This document shows, in pieces, positions 43,301 through 55,953 of a DNA stretch of 64,000 nt (its first letter is position 1; each line of letters starts with the position of its first letter). Below the pieces are notes generated by a model. It saw only the letters and a list, made by a program, of their open reading frames with translations. It was not told where the DNA came from and did not search any database. Origin of the DNA: Blastomussa wellsi. Lineage: Eukaryota > Cnidaria > Anthozoa > Scleractinia > Plerogyridae. The stretch spans positions 1,745,102-1,809,101 of the forward strand of contig OX393572.1 in NCBI GenBank assembly GCA_947652115.1, given 5' to 3'. The position numbers were made by a program, and so were the translations under genes.

Positions 43301-46300
43301 GCAATTTGAGCGTGGTGATCAATTAAGTAGCAATGCATGTTTACAACTGTTTTAAGTAATGCTCATGATAATATGTGTGTATCATTGATACTGATTATAT
43401 GAGTTCTGCTGTCAGAGTATTGAATAAGTTCATTCCAAACAATATTTTAGTAAAAATCTGCAATCCTTTAGCAGTCTCGTATTGTACCGTGTTTCCTTGA
43501 TTAAACACCAGGCCCTAAATAGATGCCAAGTTCAAATGAATGCCAGATCTACCATGTCGAGTTTTAAATTAACACCCTGGTATTTGATGGAGGTCCCAAT
43601 GTTTACTTGATGTCAGGCATTTTTTTGAATTTGCTCCTCAACAACTGAATTTCATTGATTAATGGAAACATTGATAAAGAAACAGCACCACCCTGCAGGG
43701 CTCGAAATTAACTTTTTCGTTCGGGAGCCAGCTGGCGACTAACGGAAAATTTTTGGTCGCCAGATCGTAAATTTTGGTCGCCAACTTATTTTATATATAA
43801 CTTACACAAGAAAACGGTTCATACATAACTTTGTATGCAAGAAAAGCCACAATTGAAGAGCGAAAACAATTAGAAAAAACACGAGTAACAATTTGTTATA
43901 AACTACCGTTGTTCTCAGGCGATATGTCTGTGGTCCGAAGGTGATGGTTTTCGCCATAAACATTTGAAATGAAACGAAGCATAGAACGTTTTAAGTCCGT
44001 AGTTTTCATTGTGAGACAAGCACCGGTCCTTGTGTATTTTCCCTTTGCTACTTCTTCCAAAAGCAGTTCTTTACTTTCGACTTGCTTACCTCGACTCAAC
44101 CTCGTTCCCAGCGTCTCTCATCTTCCCGCCCCCCAAGAGAGCGAGAGAAAGATGAGAGACGCTGGGAACGAGGTTGACCTCGACTCTTTTCGCTGCCGAC
44201 AAACAACGCCATGCTTGGCCCAGGCCCCTACACAACCACATTCCTCGTACCAGTCTCCAACCGGGAGGAAATAAAAATGGGCTCAGTGCAGTTTTTAGGT
44301 CTTCGTTTCATTTTAGACAGAATGTTTTAGGGAGTTATTACGGAAGCACCTCTTGAATTGAATCACTATCTTTACTATCTTCTCTGGAAGACGAGCCGGA
44401 CTGTGTTCAACTTTTCTTTTAGCACCTGGTTTCAATGAACTTGAAGGCGGCTTAAAAAAATAAACTGGCCTCCCGATCACTGATGCTAGCGCCATCATGT
44501 GAATTAATGATGCCCACTGTTTATCCTCACATGTAGCCACTGCTTCGGCCTTCACTGCATCAATTGTCGTTCCGCCGTCTGCAAGAACTCTGTCGCCACT
44601 CGCCGTCAAAGCAACCGGAAATAACACTGATTCCGAAATTTCTGTAAGCTCAGCAGTTTTTTTAAACACTTCATGAGTCGTATAATACTCGGCATGAAAA
44701 TAAAGTTCACTTGCAACAAGAAGACGTAGAGAGTTACTTCGTGATTCATCTCCACATAGGCTCAGCAAAGTAGAATTGTATAAACAATTACCATTTCCTG
44801 TTGCTTGCAGTGCAACGCGATGTCCAGTCCCATTTGCATCACCAATGTCTGGAATTAAGCTAGTTCCTTGAGTATCCTTCGGCAGTTTGGTGAAATCTAC
44901 TTTCCCTACATCGACAACTGATGAAGGATTCAAAGTCTGGATTAACCTTTGGGCTGAATCTTCATCATCTGCACGTAAAAACTCACGCAATTCCCTCAAC
45001 TGATTTGTATCTGCCGCCATATTTTCGCGGCAAATGAAAGCACATGGTGTTGAAGTGCGCCTGCGATCACAGTTTCGGAAGAAGCCGCTGAAACAATATG
45101 GCGCGCTGTAAACACAGTGTCGACGTACGCGTGTCGAAATACAATCAATTTTTACGATTTACTTATAAAATTCAGACATAATTTTAGTGTGGACGGAAAG
45201 GTGAGTTGTATACTAGCTACCATATCTGAATGATTTCCTAATACAAAGATTTAAGACCAAAAGTTGTGTCGTGGTTTTCTTTAGTTATCGGACAAAATGC
45301 GAGTCGCCAGCTGGCGACTAGTTCTGAAAATTTAGTCGCCAGTGCTAAACTTTTGGTCGCATTGGCGACCAGTGAGTCGCAATTTCGAGCCCTGCCCTGT
45401 TCAGCAATAATCTGTTTGTATAAAGGTCTAGACAATGGATGACTTTGCTTGGTGAACGGTTTTGTTCAATTTAAAAAAAAGAGCAAACTTTTAGGCTTTA
45501 AAAATAATAATGAATACCTTGTTAAATAAGTGCCAGGCACTGAATGAATGCTGGATTCAAAGAAACACTAAAAGGCTTACTTTTAAATAATCACCAGCAG
45601 CATCTGATCAAGAAAATACTTAAAGTATAAATTGTATTTCTTTTGTAAATGAGATCATTGCCTCTGTATCATTTAGGTGCTGAAGAATCTTATTTGCGCC
45701 AGCTAGAACTAGAAGAAATGTACGGAGCAAAAAAAGATGATGAGAAGAAAAGCAAGGAAAAGTAAGCTTTACAGCGCGACAAGCCTTGGTGTGGCCACCC
45801 AACAAACCTTTTTTGACAAGTTATAATTAGCCAATCAGAGAGCGTGAATTTGTTTGAGCTGTCCCACCTCCTTGCAATGTTCAAAGCTGTTCTCACGAAA
45901 CCTGTCTCGCTTTTACCAAGGAGGCGGGACAACTCAAACATATTCACACTATCTGATTGGGTGGCCACACTAAGGCGTGTCACGCTGTAAACGTTGTTCT
46001 CTGTGTTTGGTTTGGTGAACTACTTTAAATATTAAATTAAATTGAAACATTGCAAGACGGTGAAACTTACATGACTTGCCAGCCTTGAAAAAGAACTTTA
46101 GACTCTGGGATATGTTTAAAAAAATGGTACCAAGAAACTTGGGAATTTTGAAGGATCATCTACCACTCCTGCTCCTGTAGCCCCCTACGCAGGCGTTATT
46201 TGGGGATTACGTTACCACTTGTCCCCACTAACGCCTGCTTAACTGCGACCAACATTCCTTTCCCATTGTCTCTTGCCAGACAAACTAACCAATCAGCATT

Positions 46301-49300
46301 GTCTGGAGGCATTCAAAATGATCATTATAAAATTTCCCGCAAATCCGTTCTTCGGGATGCTGGCACTGTTGGATACAATACTCTAGTGTATTTAGACTGC
46401 GAGCAGTCTCTATTTTGCTCCAAAATCCGTAACGAAAGTGAAAAATTTGCGAGTACTATTGTCGAGGGGCGAGCCGCAAGTTTTGTGGGCACCAGCTGGA
46501 GTTAAAATAGAGACTGTAATGGCTTCATACAGCATTTCTGACACTCTTTGACAGCTCACATCAATGTCACTGACGCCCACTTTTGAACATGATTGACCGG
46601 TCTCCGAAGCGGTAAACAAAGCTTGGAATTAGAACATTTTTTTATTGCGCGTGCTAATTTTCCCTTTTGTTACTGCTCGCAGTCTATGGTGTATTTCGAT
46701 GGTTGAAACACCAAAATATTATTTATTGTGAATACAAGAGGTAAGCGTGCGAGTCTTTGATTCTGTCATAAGTTTGAAGGGTTAATATTTTGGGAAAGAT
46801 GATCTCTCTCCCATGAACACAACAGTGGATCAGAAATATTTATTTCAACGCTATAAAATGCTACAAAAGACTTCACCAACTCAAAAACGCAAAGTGGAAT
46901 TAATTAAGAAATCATCAAAGAGGTCCACATCTGTGGTATTTATGAGCGAACAAATCGAACGGTAAAATTGGAAAGAGTCAGTCAAGGCGACTACAACTTC
47001 ACCGCACTGAATTATTCATTTGACAAACTTGCCACAGAATGATTTAAAACGTCCAGTGCTGCTGGGTTAAAAGGCTGGCTTGAAAATATGTTCAAGTTCT
47101 CCTTTTGCTAAAATTGGGTTTGAACAACCGACAATTAACGAACGGCGCACACACTTGAAATAATATTTTTCCGAACACCAAAATCGCTACGCAGTCATTT
47201 AGAGTCTGAAACGTGGAAACTTTGACCCATAGACTAGCTTTTCATTTGGCTGAACTTCAGTAATTCGTTGCTGGATTGTACGTCTTTTTGTGGAGCTGTG
47301 GGGAAAAATATGAAAACTGAAAATCAATGAGACTGTCGAATTTCGAACACACTGAAGGCAAAGCTTGAAAACAAGTGACTTACCATAGCCAGTCGATAAA
47401 TTAAGGAGTGTATGTCTCTTCCCTTTAGTAAATAAGTTTCCCTTCGCAAATTCAGAACTTGCTTTCATCTAAAATGAATTTACCAGAGAAATCTCTGACT
47501 TGGAGCAAAATCAATCGTCCCTGGCTGGTTTCATCTCATCGTGTGTCTCACGGCGGGAGAGGCGTCATGGGGATTTTAGTTGGTAAAATCTGATTGGCTA
47601 AGCGGCGGTCAAGGTGATGGTCGGCTTTCCGGATTTTAGTAGGTAAAATCTGATTGGCGATGCGGCAGAAAGGAATGTTGGCCTCAGTTAAACAGGCGGT
47701 AGTGGGGACAAGTGGTAACGGAATCCCCTCATAACGCCTGCGTAGGAGGCTACTGCTCCTGCTGCTCCTACTGTTTATTATGCTGTACAAGGTGGTTGTT
47801 TTAAGTCTGTGGATGAAACCCTAGTGTGTGACCATTCACATGAAAGCTATTGAGCAGTACTTATTATGCTGTACAAGGTGGTTCTAACTTTCAAGTCTGT
47901 GGATGAAACCCTAGTGTGTGACCATTCAAATGAAAGCTATGGAGCAGTACTTGCATGCATGTGGTACTGTTTATTATGTGTACAAGGTGGTTCTAACTTT
48001 TAAGTCTGTGGATGAAACCCTAGTGTTTGACCAAAAGCAATCTGTTCCTTTATTGTCATGCAGAAGTCAAGCAAAAGCTACTATAGGTTTCACATATGAC
48101 AACAGCAAAAGTGTTGGTGATTCAGACAATGATGATGATGATGATGATGACAGCGACAGTGATAGTGATAGCATTCTCAGTGACATAGGTAAGTAGAATG
48201 CCGCGTGGTATTTTTCCTATAAAAGGAAAGGGTTAAAGGATATACACCATCCACCACAAAAAACCCTAGAACCCAATAGATCTATCCTGATTCTTGGTCT
48301 CTGGAGCCAAGACTGCACTGCACAATTTTCAGAAGGTCCCCCTTTTGTTTAGGGGGGTGGGCTGGGGGGCCTGTGTGTGGTCATTACATTCAGAAGTGTA
48401 CAGTGATGTAAACTAGCTAACTGTCATAATTTGACCTAATTTTCTAATACAACAGATGTGACTGTGGATGTTGACGAAATTGATAAAAATCAGGTAAATA
48501 TCCCATAACAAATTAATGTTATATACATTTACATGAAGTGGTATTTGAATGTTTATTTCAAAGCCTCCATTAAATATTTTTTCCTCTCACAAACAGCAAG
48601 AAACTTTAGACTCTCGAGGGTTGCATTATGGTATGGCTCCGGCACAATTTTGCAGGTTTGTTGAAGAACTTGTGGGACTAGGTAGAATGCTGCTAACTTT
48701 TAAGTCTGTGGATGAAACCCCAGCGCGTGAACATTCAAGTGAAAGCTATTGAGCAGTACTGTCACGTGGTACTGTTTATTATGCTGTACAAGGTGGTTCT
48801 AACTTTTAAGTCTGTGGCTGAAACCCTAGTGTGTGACCATTCAAATGAAAGCTATTGAGCAGTACTTTCATGTGGTACTGTTTATTATGCTGTACAAGGT
48901 GGTTCTAACTTTTAAGTCTGTTGATGAAACCCTAGTGTGTGACCATTCAAATGAAAGGCACTGATCAGTACTTTCACTTTATTATGCTGTGCAGAGTGAT
49001 TCAAACTGTGGCTCAAAATGTGCATGGTGACTGCCTCTCAGGGCTGCTTTCCAAGATCCAGCATTTCACCATGAACACTGTTTTGACATTACTTTTGCAT
49101 TCATGTTGTTTTGTAGAAAGCTGAAAGAAGATAAAGAAGAGATAGAAGAACAACGGAGACTTAGACAAGAAGAGGAAGAACGATCTCTTGTTACTGTACG
49201 TTTCTTGCTCTAGAAAGACATGTTTCACTGTTTATTAAAGGGACACTGTCACGCCTGATATATCAAATGTTAATAAGTATGAGCTGTAGATCGCTATAAT

Positions 49301-50501
49301 CATGCTTTATTGTCTTGCAATAGAACAAGAAAAATGCTAAAAGTGGTGAAAGCAAAGAAATATCAACTAAGAAGAAAAATCAACTATTAGAAGATTCAAA
49401 TCCTGTAATCCTGTACTACTTCCCCAAAATACCTGTTCTATCTTGTTCTGTGGAATCTTTTTATCAAATTTATTTGTGTATTAGGTGGCATTTGGCACAA
49501 TAATATGGTAATTAGAACATAAAAATTTCTATAATCAAACGTGACAGTGCCCCTTTAACTTGTGACATGTTCCAGTGTTCAATAATTTGACAATCCATCT
49601 GTTGCTATGCAACTGTCAGAGGTGATAAATAGGAAGTATATAATTATCCAATTTTATCATCCAACTTTTGCTTTTGATTTTGTCATCCAACCTTGCAGTT
49701 GGGTTATGTGTGGAGGAAAGGCTTGATTGCTTCAAACTGGTCTAAACAGTGATGATATTTTATGTGGAACTTGATTTTTAGGGTCGGCGGGCAAGACGTG
49801 AAAGACGCTCATTGCGAGAAAAACAGAGAAAGAAAGTACATGATACAGAACAGTCCCCACCAAGGTAACAGTTGCATTTATCTGTTAGTTTACGACTTCT
49901 TTCCTTGTGGAAGGAACAGGGGGATGTTGGGGCAGGATGGATATGGGAGGCAGGAAATGATAGGGAGTGAAGTGGGGTTGTTTACAGAGCCGTCGATGAG
50001 CGTTGCACGCTGAGAAAATCCGTTGCAACACTCTAAACGGGAGTCGAGGTGTTTCCTGATCATCTCTTCATTCCCGCCCTGGATCAGCATTGTTTTGGTA
50101 GACTTGTACCAGTTGACAGTTGCATTTGTCCCTTTGATTACCGCCATTTTGTCGTCCTGTTTAACAATAGCCCATTGAGTAGATTCAAACTCGTCTTGAG
50201 AAGGGAATCAAGTGAAGCATTCCATTTGAACTTCTTGCCAGACAAAGAGAGGAAACAAATAACTTCCTGGCCTGTGTCAGGGAATCTGAAAATTTTGCTG
50301 GGAATCGGGAGAGTCAGGAAACATGAAGTAAATGTAGTTAAAATTTGGGATAATCTGTGATTCTTTTGAGAACAATTAAAAAAATTCAGGATAATATTTA
50401 AGAAATAGAAACACGAGTGGAAGTTTGGGAGAACAGGAAATGCTGTGGGAACACCAGCCGTAGGCGAGTATTTCCACAGCTTTTTCGAGTTCTCCCAAAC
50501 T

Positions 50502-50533
<32 letters not shown>

Positions 50534-53500
50534 TGAAGTACATGTTTTCTATTTCTTTTAGAAAACACCGCGACGAGAAAAAGGAAAACAACTTGTTAAC
50601 TTTGATTATCAAAATGTAAATTCTCCTGCTAGTTCTGTGTCTCCATCGAGTTATAGAAACACAATTTTTAACCAATCAGCGCGCGTATTTTCTTAGGACT
50701 GTTTTCTAATACAAATTACAGGATGACTTTCGTATGTATTCAGTTCTTGAGGGTAGACATGGCTCCATTTAACAACAAACAACAACAACAGCTTTATTTA
50801 TCCCTTATTTAAATTAACTTAAATTACATTGTAATAAAAATTAAATGAAAAATAAGGGTAACTGACAACCTGAAATAACCTGAAATAGTTAAAAATGCCA
50901 GGTTTCCAGTTAGTTATATATATTACAATTTGAAGTCAGTAGCAAACTAAAATAAACACACACAGAAACATTAAATACAACAAAATAAAATAAGGAAATT
51001 AACATTAAACAAATTATACAAATGTATTAACCTATGACCATTTGCCTAAAAACACCTGCCATTTTTATTTTGTTATTTAAAAGCTCCCTTAATTCTACAT
51101 CTTGCCTGCCAATATTAAAAAAATTATGTAGTGGAAATTTAATTATATCGAAAAAGGCATTTTATAAATTGCAAGAAATTCCACTCGATAATTTTTGCCC
51201 AAACTTTTCTATTTGAATCAGCGTATTGATTGTTAATCGCATGCAAAAAACAAATTAGGTCACCGATTTCATTTTCGAGATAAAAAGAAATGTTTTTAGC
51301 ACGTTTCATTTCCGGTTTAGTTTCAGATGTAGCGCGCGCATCTTTAATGGAAATTTGGAACCAAAGCTGACGTGAGCTATGAAAGCGCGCGTGCAGCTGA
51401 AAACCCTTTCGAGCCTCCTTAACATGTTGTTATTCATAACATTAATAGTAAGTATTAACAGTAAGAATTAATCAGCGCTATGGTTTGAATCCTGGTCTCT
51501 TTCTCAGCTATGCCAGAAAAGCAAGTCCTACATACGAACCATACAGAAGGTAAATTAATTGAAGCACAACAAATAGATATAAATTTAGATTTTTTTAGTA
51601 TCAACGAACGTTTTCAAACACAATACAGGCCATTGTAAAAGAATGCACTTGGAATTGAACTCAGTAAAAATTTAATGGCCTTGTGAAATAAAAAGAAAAA
51701 TACAAGCACTTATTGCAATTAGACTATAAGTTGGAGGTTTCCATCGGCTGATAGTTGGCAAGGAGTGAAGGCCAGAGTCAAAGTTGAAAGAAGCAAAGAG
51801 GGAGCTGGCTGCCTAAATGTTTGGAGTATCCGGTGATCAATTTATTAGTAAATACACATCAAATATTGATAAAACTGGTTTATTGAAAGTTAAGTTTTGG
51901 CCATATAATGCAAAAAATGTGGCGTATTTCAAGGGCCTCTTATTGATCAATAATGACTGCCCCCTAAAGCCAATCAGATTGCAAAATATTTTTGGTTGCT
52001 TTTAATTAATAAAACACTTTAATTTATTTCCTATAGGTCTTCATCGCGCTCATCATCCCGATCACCTTCCCCAGAAAATGCTGGCAAAGTGGAGTTTATC
52101 ACTGAATTCAGTCATGCGTCCACTGACCAGTCTGCCAAGACACCAGGCGGTGACTCGCAATCACATACTTCCTCCTCCCGGTCGGTTTGCCTTACTTTGT
52201 TATCTGCTAGATCCGTTGCTTCCAGCTTTAGGTTGACTGTAAGAATACAAAGTGGTCGCTAGTTAGGTATACTGTTTGTCAATGTTTGCCCCATTTTTTC
52301 TCTTCAATACATCTGCAATACATCTGCAAGTCTAATTGAAAATAGAGTAGTAGACAATGCAAGTTTCTTGTGATACTCAATATTTGAGTCGTCAAAATTC
52401 TTTAATAAGTGTTCTCAAACTCATTAATGATTCATCAAGGTAATAAAACTTAGGAAATCAGAACCGTGGTTTGGAAATCTTCTCTTAACTGACATAGAAT
52501 TTTACAATTTCATTTCTTTGTTTTCTCCGTAGTTGTAGTTTTGTTTGAGAGGATATATCAAACACTTGAGAGAATGTTAAATCGCATTTCCAAACACCTT
52601 GAAGTTCGTCAAACACTCTTTTCCCAGTGTTTATCGGAATGCGATGAAACACTCTAAAGTGTTTTGATGTACATAAATTATTACAGGAGTTGCATCTTTT
52701 TCTTACTCTGTTTTCTGGAGTTATTGGTTGGCAATGGAATGGTCCCCTTTGCAGTCATTATTTAGTTTGTCAGAAAGTCACTAAAAAAATAGAAGCCGTT
52801 AAAAACAGAAACCTTAAGCCGGTAGATATGCCTACCGAAGATTAGCCTGCAAAGCAGCGGTTTTGTGGGGGGGAATGGGGGGGAATGGGGGGAATGGGGG
52901 GAAGACCGAACCTCCACCCTACCCCCTACCCCTCTCTTTTTTCCTCTCCTCAGTGTTCGCGTGCTCAAAATGGCGGCCGGTCTTTCGTGATCACAGTTTT
53001 CGAAGCATTTCCCCACAAAAACCGCCTGCTTGCAGGCTAACCGAAGATCGTAGCTCGTGTAACACACTCTTTTGATCTTTCACTTTTTTCGCATTTGTCC
53101 TCACTGACTTTAGAGCAAAAGAGTGACTGTTCGCAGTCTAAGGAAACATCTGATGATTTAATAGTCAAGGAGTAAGTGCCTGTAATATTAATTTAAAGCT
53201 AATTTTGTTCTTTTCTCTTTCCTTCAACTGCTTGCTGTTTGTGGTTGCTGTTTGATCACCATATCTGAACTTTGATGATTTCTCTTCTGACCTCAACCTT
53301 GGTATGTAAAATTCCGTCTCTGTTGGTCGATTACAACCTTCACTCATAATGTGTATTTCTGTTACTGCCTGTGTTTTTGCATAACTGTGCTGTGTTGTAT
53401 AAATTAAAACCACTAGTACTTCAGAACGCAAGAAGTCGAAGGAGCGTGACCGGTCACAGTCACACAAGAAACAAAGAAGTAGAACACGTTCACGGTCACG

Positions 53501-55908
53501 CGACCGCGAACGACGGCGTTATCATGGGAGATCACGTGACAGATCCCGCGAAAAAAGTAGGTCCCGCGAGAAAAGTAGGTCACGCGAGAGAAGCCGATCA
53601 TGTGAGAGAAGCCGATCATGTGAGAGAAGCCGATCACGTGACAAAGACCGTCACGGTGTTCGTGGACGTGACAGGCATAGACACAGGAGTCGTAGCAGAA
53701 GCCGAAGTCACGACCGTGACCGTGACCGACGAGAGCGTGACACTGAACGTGATGGTGACAAGAAGGAGCGGAAGGGGCTACCCAGCAAGGTACTGGGGTA
53801 AGTTGATTTCGCGATATTTTCGACATATGTTTTGGGTGGGTTTATGTTTTAGGTTGTTGGGAGACTTGCGGCTTAACGGAGTTTGGGTTGATATTGTGTA
53901 ATGAGGAATGTTTGTTGCATACAAAAAATTCCACTTGATAGAACGTGACGATGTGAAACACAGAACACGTTCTGTCTCTCGAGTAACAGCTTTCAAGGTG
54001 TCGCATGATTGGCTTGCTGGAACAACGCCCCTAGCCCCAAAGAAGGTGCTGCTACACTGCTGCAAATCTCTGGACATACTCTAATGATATAAAATATAAA
54101 ACAGGGGTAATCTTGACTGTGGTTATTGTCAAGGAGCCTTCTTGCTGTAAATTGATGTAGTAATTCTGTCGCGAGTCATTATTCTATCATTGAAAGAGTT
54201 GAGTTGTTTTGAAAGAATTTGTTCTTGCTTAACTACATCGCATCCTCGTGTCATACTTAGGCTTTTGAAAAACAAAGCGGCACCTCCATCGGGTACTAAA
54301 GACAGGGTAGGTTATGGTCTTGTTCTGTGTTTTGCTTTTCATTTTCTCGCAAGAAAACAGAACTGCAGAGAGGTTGTTGCCTGATTATTTTGTTTTCCTT
54401 TGTTTGCAGATGTCCGCCCAGGAAAAGATGAAGAAACGGATGCAAATGATGCTCAACAAACAGCGTAAGACTCGTTGACAATGCTCACGTCTAACCAAAA
54501 TAGAGTCGTGAGTCGAGCCATGAGTCGATCGAAGCAAGAAAACGTACTTCCAGTGCCAAGCGCCGGAACAGAACATCCAATAGCGCACGCTGATAGAGTC
54601 AGCAAATTACGTTTTGGCGCGGTTTTGATGTACAATTACACTTGCAATGTTCTACTTCAAGGCTGAAAGCCGATGTTCCTAAAACACTTAAACTTGAATT
54701 CCTCTTTTTCCCCGGAAGGCACTAATGTTTTCCGAGTCTCGCTGGGGTTCATTAATTTGCGTTTGCTGCGGGTGCGCGCGAAAAGTTTGGAGAGCAAAAA
54801 AGAACCGTGTGGGTGTTTCTCGAGGCGAAAGCCACGAGCGACTCTAGCTTTTTAATTTAAAATTCACGCGTAAGTATGAACCAGTTGTTAAATTTAAGCC
54901 CCACTGGATCGAGTTCTAAAAAAAAGGAATTTGTTCACGTCTAGTGCAAGTGATTGTAGTTGGAAAAAGAGACAATAGTCCGGCTTTTCTTTCCTTGCTG
55001 TGTGTAGTGAAAACAGACAGAAAAGAGGACAGAAGAAAGCGAGAAGTGAAAGAGCAAGAAAGACGGGTAACATTTTTTTTTTACGCTCACCAAATCCACC
55101 CTTAGTGATTACATTTGTAAATAGGCAAGTTACAAGCTAGTATTGCTGGTTTTCACTGTCACGCTATCAAAAACTAAATTCGAAGCAACTCAACTACAGG
55201 AGCTAAGAATTTCAGCCAGTGTAGATGATAAATAAATAAACAATTTCTCCAAGTCTCAGGCGTGCGCGGTATGCCATTCGCGAGTTATTTGCCGAAACGT
55301 TCCACGCAAATTTACAAAGCTTAGAATGGAGACGCCAAATTTGTGTCCTTCCGTGGGGCACAAATATGGCCGCCGTGATGCCCGAGAAACCATCTGGAAT
55401 CAAATTGTGCTGTAATAGCGACTACTTTTGGTTCAAGCTATTAGTTTTCCACATAAACACCACTATGGTCAATCTGCTGAAAATCTAAAAGATAGGCTTT
55501 TTCTAAACAAAATAGCTTTGTCACGGCACTCAGCTTGATGTGATGTCACATACGGCACAGAACTCAAATATTCAAGATGTTCTGTTTTCTAAACGAAGAA
55601 TAATAGTGAGTATCATAAAACCGAAACCAAAGTAATTACTTTGGCCAATCACAATGGATGGACACAGCCCAGTAATCTGTCCAATCAAATCTCGAAGTAA
55701 TTAGACAAAGCGCGGGTAAACGCGCGCGGGCGAGTCACAATTGGTTTTGGTTTTACTTCTGATTGGTTGAAAAAGTGGTGCGAGTTTTTTAAATTAATCG
55801 GTTAGTCCGACAAAGGGCTAACGCTCGAAACGTCAGCTCTTGAATCTCTTTACGGTGGCCAATTGACATTATCAACACAATTGATAAAACCAAATTATAT
55901 TGTTATAC

Positions 55909-55953
<45 letters not shown>

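Larger units (their letters stand above)
43696..45394. mobile_element. DNA transposon with OTU-domain frame, CLASRP intron 5
   Basis: Ends cagggctcgaaatt (43696) and aatttcgagccctg (45394) form a 14 bp terminal inverted repeat, bordered directly by ccctg on both sides (43691-43695 and 45395-45399). Subterminal ggtcgcca/tggcgac motifs cluster at both ends. 1,699 bp. The only substantial frame is the minus-strand OTU-like protein at 44313-45020. No transposase is seen, so it may be a deleted or non-autonomous copy. A 5 bp duplication with a CAGGG end does not fit the 8 bp hAT pattern well, so the superfamily is left open. Confidence 0.75.
46178..47752. mobile_element. Long-TIR element with 9 bp duplication (MULE-like), CLASRP intron 6
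   Basis: Ends TAGCCCCCTACGCAGGCG and the complement of TAGCCTCCTACGCAGGCG form about 85 bp inverted repeats, running through gttaccacttgtcccc and ccaacattcctttc. A perfect 9 bp direct repeat ctgctcctg flanks them (46169-46177 and 47753-47761). Long inverted repeats with 9 bp duplications are characteristic of Mutator-like elements. No transposase is seen. The interior holds a helicase-like fragment (47199-47468) and a nested MITE (46395-46684). Confidence 0.8.

Noticed and set aside
45430..45452. Candidate micro-exon (acaatggatgactttgcttg) between CLASRP exons 5 and 6
   Set aside because: Its length gives the wrong phase. Extending exon 5 to the donor at 43099 restores the frame and aligns with the family without it.
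53116..53171. A possible extra CLASRP exon in intron 12 (open frame with splice-like ends)
   Set aside because: It is in frame only with an alternative upstream donor at 52184. Direct joining of exon 12 (52180) to 53417 keeps phase. Its core (gactgttcgcagtcta) resembles a MITE end.
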